This document shows positions 36,601 to 53,079 of a stretch of 64,000 nucleotides of DNA, one piece after another. The notes beneath the pieces were generated by a model. The model worked only from the letters and a program-made list of their open reading frames with translations, did no database searches and was not told the DNA's origin. This stretch comes from Ciona savignyi. Lineage: Eukaryota > Chordata > Ascidiacea > Phlebobranchia > Cionidae. The position numbers and the translations under genes were made by a program. Location of the stretch: the NCBI GenBank assembly GCA_000149265.1, contig CH002714.1:1667533-1731532 (forward strand), written 5' to 3'. Within the stretch, counting starts at the first letter, position 1; every line of letters begins with the position of its first letter.

Positions 36601-39413
36601 CCAGTAATAACATTCAAAAATCCTAAAGAAAAAAGCATATACAGCACCTGTATAATATTCCGTAACATTGTGATCCGGAGTCTCTTGTGTAACAATTTGT
36701 CTATAAACAACAGGTCGACTTTCCAACACATTTTCGTCATGTCTGTACTTTACCTCAGGCTTGCGCCTGTTTTTATGTTGAGTTCTGAAAAATTAAATTA
36801 CTAAATACAACCATTTTACATCGAAAAATTTAGGAGTAAATAAATCATTTGAAATATGTCACATCTTAACGATTACAAAAATGCAGTAGTAAATAGTAGC
36901 AATATCATATTTTTAAAACCATTTCAACTTTAATACAATATTTGGTTGAACAAACAAATATCTATAATTATTCTATAATGTCAGTTGGTTAAAATATCAC
37001 CTATAACAAAATAAATTAGACCCTCCTCCAAATCACATACAGAACCATACATGCATATTGCATTGGTTCGGTACATTTTCAGCTAAATCTGGGTTGTCCT
37101 TAAACAAAGCACCTTAATAACCTATCTTGTACCGGTATATGTTTGTAAATTTAACAAAATGTAAGAATAATATTTTTTCTGTTGTTGCATTATGTTGAAA
37201 TAATAATAAACCACTTACCTGATTTCACCATCACTTCCCGAATAAACCTCTCCCAAAACCGCTTGTTTGTCAAACAAGGCCAAGTTTTTTTCAAAATCAA
37301 AATCTTCACTTAAATCTGACTGATCAATGTTGAAACAATCAGATGCGATTCGATTACGACCTGCTCTCGGTCGAGGTTGTCCTGAAATTATGTCAGTTGG
37401 AACAAATATTTATTACATTTAAATAATATATTAAATGTACAGTAGAACCCCGCTTACCTGACCACCTATGGGACCGTGATCAAGCGGTCGCGTTAGCGGG
37501 GTGGTCGTGTTAGTGAATTTTGATTTGTCGTCATATGCAGCTTAAACGTCTGCATTTTTACTAAATTTTCACCAAATGCCATTATTTTTATTAGATACTG
37601 CAGAATAAATTCAATACTAAAGTTTATCTTGTAGGATTCAATCCTGTTTGCCACATTTTTTTGTGTGCGCTAATTTATTCTTATTGTTTTGATCATAAAA
37701 GAAATTTAACCTTGTTATTTTGGTGACAAAGGCAAATTATTTAGCACATATGGTCACTTAAGCGGAGTCAAATTCGAAGTTTTGGACCAAAATATGGCGG
37801 TCCTGGTCTGGAAACCGGGGTGGTCGCGTTATTGAAACATAATGCAATGCATTATCATAGTAAATTATTTGGGACCGCACTAAAGTGGTCTTGATAATGA
37901 GGTGGTCGGGTTATCGAGGTGGTCTCCAAGCGGGGTTCCACTGTATATATATGCACAAAAATTATGCAAAGTTGGCAATATATGGTATCAATATACTATT
38001 AACACAAATCATTGATTAATCAGATTCTAAATCAGCGAACAAAAAGGCTTATTATATGCAATAAATTAATACAAATGTATAGTATATGTATGGTATATGT
38101 CTCAATTACAACTTGACATGGCAGCATATAGCATTGCACACTGCCACAGGATGATTAATTAATTGTAAATCAATATTTTACCAGGTATAGCGGGCCTGCC
38201 ATCCTTTATGTAGGGATGACGCTGTTCCTTAAAACTGTGAGTTAATCTTGGTGGAGAATTTGGTTGTGGTGACACACCATTAACCAGTCTACTATTTTGG
38301 TTGGTCGGTTTCAATGTGACATTGGTTTTAGCCACAGCAGATGTATTTTTGTTTTTTCCGGAATTTGCTCGACACATTCTTTTGACATTAATTCATCAAT
38401 TAATGTGAGATCAACAACTATCTCTTGCCCTAAAAGTAACAAAATTGTTTATGTAGCCAATTAGTATTTTTTCTTAATTAAAGTACCAATACTTAATATA
38501 TTGAGTATCATTAAACTATATAGATAATTGACATAGAATAAACCTATAGTTATATCGGTTATTTAGCTGACTTATGGGAAAATATTACAAAGAATGATAC
38601 AGGTAGACTGCGGGACAGTGCAAGTCTGCAGAATGCTACACTAAACTGAATTTGCTAGCAAAGCGTTCAAGAATAAGCATAACATAACTGTTACCTATAC
38701 TCCATTACAAAACTAGATTGATAGTATATGACATTTACACACACTGTATTCTGGCTAAAGTAATACAACATATGGCAGATTAAGTTGTTACATTACTGGA
38801 CCTAAGAATATATTTGAAAACCAAAAGTAAGTCTTTGGTACAGTATTTTTGTCATAAAAATACAATAACATGTTGTTATATAAAAGAACTACACACAGAC
38901 ATTCAACCCCAAAAGAACGTATACAGTACCGGTATATACTGGTATATAGTGAGTGCACTTTGGCCTTTAAAATTTATGATTTTCCATCAATATTTGCAGT
39001 ACTTCTAATACTAGATAAGCTACAATAAAATTTCACATGCATAACATTAAAAAATGAACCCTGTAAGGGTGAAGCTGCTGGCTGCATATAAATTGCAAAG
39101 CACCAACTGGGCTTGATTAATATAATAATTGAGGGTTTAGGAAGAAACCGATCCTGTACACATCTAAGTAAAAAAACGGTTAACATTCAGCTTAAAGTAA
39201 ATACGACTAGTAAACAAATTATATAATTAAAACGGCAAACAATACTCACTGCAATGTAATTTCTGAAAATTCACACGGAACACCTTCTTGGAAAGGAGTG
39301 GTAATTGTAATAGCATGATCTGTTGCATTTACTGATTTTATACGACCTTGCATAAATCCACGAGGTTCACCAAGATTAACATTAACATGGCGGCCAACGA
39401 ATTGAGATGTCAT
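33673..39413 (-). CDS. EDC3: Enhancer of mRNA-decapping protein 3
   Basis: P-body scaffold that stimulates the decapping enzyme DCP2 and binds DDX6. Minus-strand exons: 39250-39413 (ATG), 38182-38378, 37219-37381, 36648-36784, 35909-36062, 35671-35815, 35386-35458, 33982-34133, 33673-33861 (stop TAG), about 457 residues. Exon 1 encodes most of the N-terminal LSm domain (FVGRHVNVNLGEPRGF). Exon 3 carries the FDF motif EDFDFEKNLALFDK, the DDX6-binding element. Exon 4 has KYRHDENVLESRPVVYR. Exons 5-9 form the YjeF-N Rossmann-like dimerisation domain: SQMAFSMLGGANR, then HQRPHVVVLTGPHLVGAQGI, then LPTSPVDLVIVAMD, then MDIKWSL and the C-terminal IALHR. All of these align with human EDC3 from memory. 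The join of exons 1 and 2 is uncertain: the last LSm strand seems to lie just upstream of exon 2 but in another frame (see findings). Introns carry SINEs, a hAT element and a Tigger-type element. Confidence 0.92.
34201..34485 (-). mobile_element. tRNA-derived SINE copy in EDC3 intron 7
   Basis: Reverse-oriented copy starting with GGATAGGATATTCATG (the TATCC-type tail read backwards), then the GTGAATGAGAAAA, GATCACCTCGCGCCC and CGACTAGCTAGCGACC segments shared with the other copies. It ends in a tRNA-like part near TTTCGATTGAAAGG. Confidence 0.85.
34486..34685 (-). mobile_element. Second, partial SINE copy in tandem
   Basis: Directly follows the previous copy and repeats its order (ATTGCAGTGCGTTGTATA, CCACTGGGTTCAC, GACAAAACTGGCTAGTTAGC), but lacks the TATCC-tail end. 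It is either a nested insertion or a duplication. Confidence 0.7.
34831..35319. mobile_element. hAT-type non-autonomous element, 489 bp, in EDC3 intron 7
   Basis: Inverted ends CAGGGCTTCCCAAACT (left) and AGTTTGGGAAGCACTG (right), with a perfect 8-bp target duplication AAGTAGAT at 34823-34830 and 35320-35327. The right subterminal region holds the palindrome-like GGGGTCGCGACCCC. No transposase remnant was recognised. Confidence 0.95.
37440..37943. mobile_element. Tigger/pogo-type MITE, 504 bp, in EDC3 intron 2
   Basis: Inverted ends CAGTAGAACCCCGCTTA (left) and AAGCGGGGTTCCACTG (right), flanked by TA on both sides, as expected for Tc1/mariner-pogo insertions. The ends resemble vertebrate Tigger termini. 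Several internal repeats of GTGGTCG(C/T)GTTA are seen. No transposase is present. It sits 58 bp before EDC3 exon 3. Confidence 0.9.
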
Positions 39414-41567
39414 TTTTCGTCAGAGGGTTATCACTGCTGAATTATTACAACGAATTGCACGGCAGAAAACAAGCAAAACAATTAAGCTTACCTCGGCAAA
39501 ACCAGACTGCAAATGAAATACCACGTGATCTTAACCTGTGTTTTATACTTCAAGAAATTATGAATCGTATCATTACCGATCTAAGTAGATATTTATGAAA
39601 TCTCATATTATTTGTACCGAAATGTTAGAGATCTTTTATTTAATTTAAACAAATAGTTTTGTTTAATTTTAACAAATTTTATTTTGACAAGCAGTGCACA
39701 TCTAAATCATCTATTGGCTCTTGTGTCGATAGGATCGGACATGTCCGCATTCCAGCTCATCATTTCCTTGTCCTTTTTCTACAAAGTGCACGAAGTTCAA
39801 AAGTTTTATTACCCTATGTTACTCCAAGATCCATCATACAACCTTGCATAATATTCGACTAATTTCGCAATGATTTATTTTTACGCAATACCGCTATATT
39901 AATCGATAGTCCAATACATATTATGTAGGATAGGATATTTTATCGCCGTGAGCAGGGTGGAGGCGTTATCGCACAGGCCATCGTCAGATTACCAAGAGAA
40001 AACGAAAGTTCTCAGCTATTGCAGTGTGTTGTATATGGTTGAAACAATCCTTTTGTTTTAGTAGAACCCATTAATCCACTAAGGGTAAGTAATGTCCAAT
40101 AAGTGGCTTGTTCAGGAATACAACCGACTAGCTAGCGACCCTTAGGGTCAAAGGCAATAATACATTTAACCTGTCAAGCTATTCGACAGCGCATAAAATA
40201 GGTTATGTAATATAATAGGCTAAATGTAATCGCATTAATATACACATGTTGTGTAGGAATCATTTATGCGGTGTATCATATATGACAAAACTTTACATTT
40301 TTAAATAGGAACAATAGTTATGCTGAACGAGAAGATTCATGTTTTCCATAGGGTGGTCGAAAACGCATTGACGTTAATGTAACTCGGACGTCAGATGAGG
40401 CTACCTCTTGATCACCGTAGGGTAACCTGAGCTGTTTAAGTTTGTGGCCTGTGAATAAGACGTTGGAACTTTTGTAGATCAAGCCAGTAAATCACCAGAT
40501 CCGTTGCGCTCACTAAGTGACTAAACTCATTGACTTGCAAACGGCTCACCAATCTTTCTGCTACGGCAGGCACCCTAACAAGGGAGCTAACAGGCACAAT
40601 GTTGTTGCACCACAGTATAAAGTCAACCACTGTTGAATTGGGGAAAATAAAGCAATTTACTGCACTGAAACAAGAAAATATGGCAAAACGAACAGTCGTT
40701 GTGCTGATTTTAATGATCTGTTTAATCTTTCGGTCACAACCACAGTAGGTCCCTTATACACCCTTACCCTGATACTGATTATCTTTGTGAAACGAAACAA
40801 AATTTCATTTCAAGCACATGCCAATGTTTCTGAAATACCTCGTCATCCTTAATTAAAGCTTTACACTTCTTTCTGTGTATTGCTCATTCACACACAATCT
40901 TCTCGAAAAACGGATTAAGTTACATCTCACATACCAATATTGATATACTTCGCAGATTTCACCGACAACCACAAGCTTAGATCACATTTTGTCTATGTAC
41001 TTTAAGGTTTGTTGGGTCTTATATTGTAAACGATTACGCCCTCCGTGTTTCTGCTTGTTTTTTTTCTGTAAATTTTTATCCGATGATCTTTGTATACCAC
41101 ATATGTACCCGTCACAGCGACTATATAGATTTTTGGTAAAAATTACTTCATGAACACACGTTGCCATACCTTACCTGACTTGATGAAACTATATTGTATT
41201 TTAAACGTGTTACCAACAATGCGTAAATATTCTACAAACCAGTTCACTATCATGATTTTTTACCGGACTAAGTTTCGAAGCCATAATGGGCTCGTCACTT
41301 AGGCCGTTTCTATACCAAAAGCGATATATGAATCGTTCCGTTAACCATTCGGCCACTCAATCATGATTTATTTGGTAAAAATAGATTAATTACGATTTCT
41401 ATATACACCGAGAGTTTCCAAGGAAACTGGTATTCCCCTAGATGCAGTTTCTTCACCAAAAAAAGTTGTTATTATTTTAATAGACTGCCCAAGGAGGCAT
41501 AGAATACAATACATAAATGTTAGTCTGTAATTAATGCTTCAAATGATAGACTGAGTATTTATGAAAA
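39414..41567. other. Divergent intergenic region EDC3 / LRP2BP
   Basis: Both promoters must be here, because EDC3 reads left and LRP2BP reads right. It contains the SINE copy at 39927-40185 and a further diverged SINE-like patch around 40330-40440. No TATA box or other element can be assigned with confidence. Confidence 0.55.
39927..40185 (-). mobile_element. tRNA-derived SINE copy
   Basis: Begins GTAGGATAGGATATTTTATC (the tail read backwards) and then follows the family order through CAGATTACC, TATTGCAGTGTGTTGTATA, AACCCATTAATCCACT and ACAACCGACTAGCTAGCGACC. Confidence 0.8.
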
Positions 41568-45057
<3,490 letters not shown>

Positions 45058-48000
45058 TTTTTAAAAGCTGATTTTTATTTTTTTTCATATACACTGTGAA
45101 TATGCAGTAAAGCAAGATGTCATAAATGGGTATGGTAAAGTTTAAATGTCGCAAAATTTCAATGAGAAAATGTTTTTTATTTAAAATGCACTTAGCTACG
45201 GGTAATGTGGCAAGTATTTCAATTTCTGTCAACAAATATTTGCGTGAATATCATTCATTAAGTCTTTGTGTCTTTAACTTTTATCATAAATAAACTGATG
45301 TCATAAATTCGTTGGTTAAACTGCGTGAACCAAATTCATTAAAAAGAAAGCGGAATTCCAGGTAGTTCTCGTTTTATACAAAAATGCATCGTGTTGATTG
45401 AAATAAAGAGTCTTTAAACCACCAATGTGTGGCCCTGCTGTGTACATACGACAGTTAAGACTTATATTCAACTCTTTTTGTATATTTTCTTTTAAAATTT
45501 AATTTTGAAACGATCGAAGCAACAATTAATAAACGTTATACGGCAGATAGAAAATGTTATATTCGAATCCACAGTGAATTCCATTTTCACCAAAACATAA
45601 ATTTGTTCACATACCTTTATCATGGGCTTCTGCAGAAAAAATGCTAAGGAAGGGGGGCAATATTTTGCAAATTTTACTTGTGATGATAGTCCAACATTTC
45701 ACGGGGCAGGCACAAAATCCGAAAAACGACATACACTAAGGATAACTGATCTACCAAATGCTTTATTGCTTTCGCTTGATGCTAACGAGAAGCGTCAAAA
45801 AGTTGGCGAATATGGTGTAGAGTAACATATTGTATAGATTTGATTTTGGTATTTGCATTTATGTAATCCAGGGGTTGGTAAGAGATATCGGCAAGAAGCA
45901 GGCGCAACGTTTGTCGTTCTAGACTTTTTCATAAAGTGGTTCTCTAAAATCCTAAAAGAAATTGTATAAAATGTATTTATATAAAAATGCCTTTAATACA
46001 AACTACATTAAAACACATCTTAAATTCTTTTGATTCCTCTTCCTTGCTTTTAATTCTTAATTAGTAGAGATGTCGTTTATCAAAAATATATGCGTCACAT
46101 CGCAGAAAACTAGCGTTCTTTTTAAATTAGCGTGTATGGCCAAGATTTATCTTGTCTGCTAACTATCTAGAGTTTTAAAACTTACAGGGATAAAAAAGGG
46201 AGATTCTGTATAATGATCCAACCTATTGCACTAAATTTGACATAAGGGCGGGCCTTAATCCCGGGTTAAGCTTGAGCGAGGTTTCTGCATACCACCCACT
46301 TACAATATCAACTACAGTTGGGACTTTCAGTCGCATTATTCATCGTGAATGAGAAAACGCGATAGAACTTTCACATGTGCAGATCGACAGATCTTTTTGG
46401 CGGCTATTATCAAATGGTTATTTTACACCGCGCCAACCTTGAGTTACCAATTACAGTGTATTATAAATGCTTGTATTTTAGAAGAATCCTTTAATTCACT
46501 TGGGTCAGGCGGTTTCCGCTAAGTGTCTTGCCTAAAAACACAACTGTCTAGCCAGCGGATGGGTTGATCCAACTGATCATTTAATTTCGGCTGTCTGGAG
46601 ATCCCTAATACTATAACACTGTTACCATAAACGGTATCGGACCGGACAAAGCCTGGGTATACAGCAATATCTCAGTCAGTTTAGCACAAGCTTTTGTTGT
46701 TTCATACGTTTTTGTTTTCATACGTTTTTGTTGTTTTCATAAGTAAGTAAAATGTATACTATTTCTATCGTCATTTCAACAATTTGTTTACCGAAAGTAG
46801 TGGCAAAGTAATAATGTACTTATTTTAATTTTTTTTTGACATTTCACTAATTTCAAATTAAAACTTCACTATTTCAATAGTTGTGGAAGGTGGGGCAATA
46901 CGGGTTAAAAGTTTTTTAACATTTTTAAAACTATATCAATTTTGAGTAAAAACTGTAGCAAATCCGTGGTTTTGTCTTTATTCAATTTGTATCGCACGTT
47001 GTCCTTATCAGTTATTACTGGTTCCATATGACTCCCCTTTCACACGATTGTAAAACCGCTTTAACATGACAGCAGGCTTAAACGCTCCCATAACTTCCTT
47101 TTTTGCCACATACTGTCATGCGCGTCTTTGTTTTCGAGCATAAATTAATTACAAGTGTTTTTACAACCATGGCTCCTGCAGTAAACAGCTCAAAGAAGCC
47201 GAGTTCGGTGTTTATTAAGTCGTGCCTGCATATATTGAATTAATCATCATTTGCGTGTTTTATTGTATCTGCATTTAACCACGAATATAAGAACCAACCA
47301 ATTTATGAAAAGTACGCTACAAAACTATTTTTTAAATGAAAAGTGTATTAAAATTAAACATAACCCGTGATATGGGCGCATTTCAACTGCCAAGGTAATA
47401 AATGTTATCTTGATGAAAAACGTTTAGAAAGATCTTATTACATTTTTAACCGATAAGGTGCGCCGAGGTTACACAGCTGCGAGTGACGTCTCTTTCCAAC
47501 ACGTTTACTGTCCTAAAGACCTCTGATTCAGCGTATAAACTTATAATAACGAACCATGTTAACCAACTGCAACAAACAAAATAAATTCAACTGTTTTTTT
47601 AATACCTAATATTAAGAAAATACCTTAGTGTTAAAACTAGGTGTCGCAACCTATAAAGGCAGGCCACTGATTTTATATATAATATATTATAACACGGCTT
47701 TGTGTCCCCATGAGAAACAAAGGCAGAAATGATAAGAGGCGTGTAACAGAACGCCCACTTCAAACAGAAGCTAGCAGCCAATCAGAATCACGTAAAGCCA
47801 TTTGCGCAAGAATGATAATAAGTCAGCTGATAGTGAATCAACAATGAAAGGATGCACATTGTTCTGCTCAGGCAAAGCGCGCAGCTGATAAGAGAAATAG
47901 ATCAACAAGAGCAAGATAGTGGCAACGTGAAAAGTTTCGGTATCACCTTTAATAGGTTTCTCACGATAATTTCTGCGATATAGTAGGAATTCAGACTAAA

Positions 48001-48421
48001 AAAAATATTACAGTTATATAAGCCAAGGCAAATGAGACAGACTGTATGTATCATTTAAAAGCATTTTGCCTATACTATAGACTGAGAAATCGACTAATAG
48101 GTCTGGTCAGATCATTTTTTGTTATTCTTATTTTATTAAAATAGTTTAAATCTACATTTACAAGTAACATTGAAAGTACCACATTATAATACATTTGTGA
48201 GGATAAGATTGCTCCACGGAAAACAACGTACTGATATTTATACGTTTTACGCTTTCACTATCTTTCTAAAATATCTTAAGTCAAGTTCTCAGCCTTGTAC
48301 TCCTATAAGACAAATAACTAGACTACCAGTACTTGTATTGATAGATTAACTTTAATTTTCAGGGAATAAGTACCATAGTATTAGGATAAATGTAAAAAAG
48401 ATAAAAAAAACAAAAAACAAT
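45058..48421. other. Spacer between LRP2BP and TMEM86
   Basis: The left end is the LRP2BP 3' UTR, with AATAAA at 45289-45294, about 230 nt after the stop. A SINE copy lies at 46328-46605, and a short repeat of TTTTGTT..TTTCATACG at about 46690-46740. The right end holds the TMEM86 5' leader, with a strong AG acceptor (TTTAATTTTCAG) ending at 48362. Confidence 0.5.
46328..46605 (-). mobile_element. Diverged SINE copy
   Basis: Shares in order GTGAATGAGAAAACG, CAGATC, TTACAGTGTATTATA, AATTCACTTGGGTCAGG and AAAACACAACTGTCTAGCCAGC with the other copies. It is more diverged than they are. Confidence 0.7.
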
Positions 48422-51400
48422 ATGGCATGTTCATCGGCTTCTGATGATGAATTATCGTGCTGCAATGACAGCAAGGTTAGATTCCAAATTTTGTGAAAAG
48501 TTTTGAAATTAATATTATATTGTACCCTAGTCAGGTTTCTGAATTTATTCAAAACAAAATGTTCAATTTTGCAGCACACAAAATTCACTTACTTTGGACC
48601 AAGACTGGTGCCCTTTCTCAAAACTGCATGCATCTATCTTGTCCTTGTGCCAGAAATAAACCCACCAAATGTTGTGGTAGCCATTCTTAAGTGTCTCCCT
48701 ACCTTGACATTGTGTATATTTGTGCTCTGGTGAGTTGTTGTTAAGCATGTCTTCAAATGTGTACAGTCTCTTTATGGTGGTTCATGTTTAAATGACAGGC
48801 AAAATCCAATTTATAAAATTGCTATCTATACTGCATAATATATCCTGTGGGAAATCATTACCTGACAATTGTAATTACTGGCATGGATGCTAATTAAAAT
48901 ATTAACATTCAGGGCCTACTGTTATTTTTAATATTTTGGACTTAAACTTTTTGTACAGGTCACGCCATGTTGAAAACAAGGTTACATACAAATTAACAAA
49001 GTTTTCACATTACACATAGGTATGATGGGTTTAGTTTCACATCGCGAACCCAGTATTCCCGTTGTATCTTGGCTGGTCTTCTGACCTCTATGCTTGGTGA
49101 TATTTGTTTGGTGTATGCAGATGAGGGATACTTTCTACATGGTGGGTAGTAATGTTGTTCGCAAGACTTTTTAAAATCATTATAAATAATACATATACAT
49201 ATAGTTTTAAACTAATAAATCTGATAAATAGAAGAAGATGCACTGGCATCAGTTCATAAATTCTATGTTTTAAAACTAAAGCTCTCCTGCCATTGTATTA
49301 ATGAGTGTTGCAGAAATGAAAATACAATTCGTTAAAATGACTTTTGATCATCAATATACATATGTATATATTGTAGTTGACTTGATCATTCCTCCTTAAT
49401 GTGGTTATTGGTTTGATTAATGTAAACAAGCCTGTTTTTTAAACTTAGGGGGTATTTAAGCACAAACATGTATGGGTGTATTAAGTGATATAAAAAGTAA
49501 GTACTGCTGTGGCAGCTAATCATTCAAATACATTCTTTATTTGAATCGGGATCATTTAAACCAAACGTTGACTTAATTACTCTTTTTCATTTACAATATA
49601 AACATACATTTATGTTGTGCAGTATTTTTTTTGGTTTTGCTCCTTAAGTATGCATTCAGTTTTATAGCCTGCAGTATGCAAACAGTTTTAACTTGAATTT
49701 TTATATGGTTCTGGTTTTTCAATTGTTTCTCACTTAAAATTGGTTTTAATTATCTTTCATGCATTCCAGTATGTTTAAATAAAATATACAGATTAAATTT
49801 TGAAAGGACCATATGCCATCCAGCTGTTTATTTATATTCTTTGTTTTGATTTTCTTTCATGAGAGCAGATCACCTAAATAATAAATAGTTACCATGTAAA
49901 GACAGTGATTTCATGGAAATGGTATGAATATGTACCATAAACAATAACAAAGAACTATTGCAAACAATCTTTATGATAACAAATGAATTGACATTATATT
50001 TATTGTAATACATTGAATCATTTACTCTTTCAAAACCTTATATATTAATTTTTATCTGCGTAAAATACAGTAAGGTACTGCAGTCAATTCTCTCATTAAG
50101 AAAAATCAATAAAAACGTTCCCATGACAATTCTGTTAAGGTAATCCTACCTTTAATAAATAAGGTCATCCAAGTACAGTTTTAACTGTTTGCTCATTTGG
50201 TGTGGGAGTATTTAGGTTTATGACTCAATAAGAGTGTTAGCAATTTTAAATAACACTGGTTGTACATCGCGGGACAGAAGTTATCATGATACATTCATGA
50301 TGAGATTATACAAATATATTTTCCTCACCCCACCCCTGTATTTTAGGCAGAAAAGTTAATGGGTAAAGATAACAAAAAATTAAAAAAGAAAATTGTAATT
50401 TTCTCGCTTCTGATTAGAAAATTACAGATTGAGTCATAAAAGTTTTGACGCTAAAATGTAAAAGTAATCGTTTAACAAATCAATGAAAAACCTACACTAT
50501 CTTAATCTGCTGTTTTAAAATTTCAAGCATAAAGATTTAATTTTTTAAATTTTCGGTTTTACATTTGAGATAATGTTTACAGGTACTGCGGCATTTGCGG
50601 TTGCTCATGTCATGTACATATGTGCTTTCGGATTAAGACCTTTACGACCTTCAATCTATCTCAAGCTCTTTCCTGTCACTGTCTTAATCTATTGGTACAT
50701 CTACAATGGATTAACTGACACAATCCTCAAGTTTGCTGTCCTTGCTTACATAATGATAATTCTCATTATGAACTGGAGAGCACTTGCAAAAATAAAGTAT
50801 GTAATTTTTCTTTAATATATGGTCACAGCTGAATGTATTAAATCACAATTAAAACTTGAAAATGGTCAAATTAAGACAAAAAAGTTTAGTTTATTGGAAG
50901 ATTAATTACGGTATCTCCGGCTGTGTAAAAATGGCAAATATATCAAAATTCCAATTGCTTAAAGTCGGAATAATGGAGCTATTAGGGTGTGTTGTATATG
51001 ATAGGGAGGTTGCATTAGCTATTTGTTTAATCCATTAATAATTTAACACACAATAAAAAAGGAGAAATGTACACTCCATTATGCATGTGCAATGTGCATA
51101 GTACAATGTAGTTAAATTGTTAAAAAAAATAATTTAATCAATCACTTGAACAGGAGTTTAGGTGATGTACGTGCTGGGGTCAATGGCAGCAGCCATAAAA
51201 AATGGACAGAATTAGTTGCTTGTCTCGGTGCTATTATGTTTTGCATCTCTGATACCTTCCTTGCTATCAATCGCTTCCATTCAGAGGTATATGATAATAA
51301 TATATAAAAACATGTTCACAAAAAATCCACTAAACAGTTAAAATATAAATTTATTTTCAATCCTTACTTGTAAAGGATATCCATGTTTTATCTTAAAAAA

Positions 51401-51973
51401 ATAATAAAAAATATTTAACTGGCAAACATTTGAATATCTACTGAATACGCATTTTGTTGTACAAGGAATTTTCTACCTAGCTTCTGCCCATTGTGAATTA
51501 CCGGAAATAAAGAGTGTGTTTTATATGCTTTAAGGCGATAATATAGTTTTAGTATAACCCAATAATCCGCTGAAATTAGGTAATGTCCACGAAGTGCCTT
51601 GCCCAAGAACTGAACTGTAAAGCAAATGGCTGGTTTGGTTCCAATGTTTCACTCGCCAGCTCACCAACACACTTTTTTAAGAAGCTAACCAGCAGGACAT
51701 ATGCCGTATATATTCATGCCTACTGTTCTGTGACAGGTTCCCAACCAAAGATGGATTGTCATGACAACTTACTATCTTGCCCAACTTGGACTGGCACTCA
51801 GCGTAGTAAAGAACCGCCATATCAAGCGCCGAAGATTGTTGCGGAAGAAAATGGAAGTTGCTAAACCTGCTGCCGATGATAGCTGTTCCGAAAATGAGCT
51901 GCCTGTAGAGACATCTAGTGGTAGAGTAGTGGAAACAGTTGGTGCATCAGGAAACAAAGAAAAGGCAGAGTAA
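48422..51973 (+). CDS. TMEM86: TMEM86 / lysoplasmalogenase (YhhN family)
   Basis: Multi-pass membrane hydrolase that cleaves the vinyl-ether bond of lysoplasmalogens. Six exons in continuous phase: 48422-48475, 48575-48729, 49020-49141, 50583-50796, 51154-51286, 51737-51973 (stop TAA), 304 residues. Exon 2 begins with FGPRLVPFLKTACIYLVL, matching the first helix of human TMEM86A (GPKLVPFFKATCVYFVL). Exon 3 has MLGDICLVYADEGYFLHG and exon 4 begins TAAFAVAHVMYICAFG; exon 5 has CISDTFLAINRF. These positions align with the conserved Asp-containing segments of the family (GDAFLI and ISDLTIALDKF in human). The last exon ends with TYYLAQLGLALS and a charged tail. The 18-codon first exon is acidic and unconserved; the ATG is inferred from the open frame after a good acceptor at 48362. 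It converges on the ankyrin gene. Confidence 0.92.
51545..51665 (-). repeat. SINE fragment in TMEM86 intron 5
   Basis: Matches the middle of the SINE family (CCAATAATCCGCTG, AATGTCCACGAAGTGCCTTGCCCAAGAA split by small changes). It ends close to the last TMEM86 exon. Confidence 0.65.
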
Positions 51974-53079
51974 TCTTTGTACTAACGTATATTATAACTG
52001 GTGTTTTAGTTGCTAATTTAGTTGTGTTTCTTTTAATTACTGTGTTTGTTTAAAAAAGTTAAATGATTTTACTCAACAGTTTCATTTAAATTTAACATCC
52101 ACTGTTCAGTATATTACAGGTAACAAATTTTACCATAATACTTTAAAGCATATGTTATTTATCCATTTTGATTTGTTTGTGTGACATGTTTTTTAAATAA
52201 CATAGTTTTGCCATCAACATCACAAGCTATGCTTTTGCTTTAAAATGCCATCTTTATTGCATCAAAGTTTATAATCTAACATTTCAGATTCTACTTCTTT
52301 TATATAAACAACTTTATTAAACTAACATTAACAATTTTTCCTGAAGAAAACCTTGCCATGTTCCTACAGTGTTTCTTTCTTTTGTTCAATATCTATCTTC
52401 AAGTGTATGCGTGTGGTCAGTGGTGAACTATAAAACAGTCAACTTTGTTTCTTATATGTTTTGTTCAATGATTATTAAATAACTCTGTTCACAAAGTATA
52501 AACATTTCATGTTTTAAATAAACCTCATGCTTTGAACAATACAAATACATTTAGTTGTGACTGCTGCCATAAGCCCCATTTCTGTTGTAACACTATTGCA
52601 ATATAAATATTTGTATAGATGTTTGTTGTTTTAGTGTTTTATCTTCAAACCTGAACATCATCTTTCATAAAAATTGTAAAAATGTTAGTGTTGTATTTGT
52701 AATTAAAAGAATTACATCATTTTTGTAATTATTATAATTTGCAAAAATGTGGTCCAGTGGTAAAGTGTATAGCAAAAAAGTCCTAAACCATGTAGCAATT
52801 GTATCAGCAACAAGGGCAGGCATATGATAACCTCTGTTAGAAGCATCACCGTTATCCCGCGCAGAGAAATAATTATTCTATCTCACAAAATTACAAGACA
52901 TTGTAGGAAGTATTTATTTAAAAAATAGGCATAAAATGACATTATAAGAAAATAATCAATAGTACATGAATATACAAACATATTTCATATATCTATTGAG
53001 TACAACACTTAGTTTTAGTGGAATAACAGTGATTTAAATACTGGACTTAGTAACAGCACAAAACACATTTTGTGCTATT
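51974..53079. other. Convergent 3' region TMEM86 / ankyrin gene
   Basis: AT-rich 3' untranslated DNA of both genes. Candidate signals: AATAAA at 52517-52522 on the plus strand for TMEM86, and TTTATT at 52913-52918 (AATAAA on the minus strand) about 160 nt past the ankyrin stop. No further gene was seen. Confidence 0.6.

Noticed and set aside
45622-45825. 67-codon plus-strand open frame, with a possible extra exon near 45880
   Set aside because: It first looked like the end of LRP2BP, but the exon at 44992-45057 matches the human C-terminus and closes the frame. Nothing else supports a gene here.
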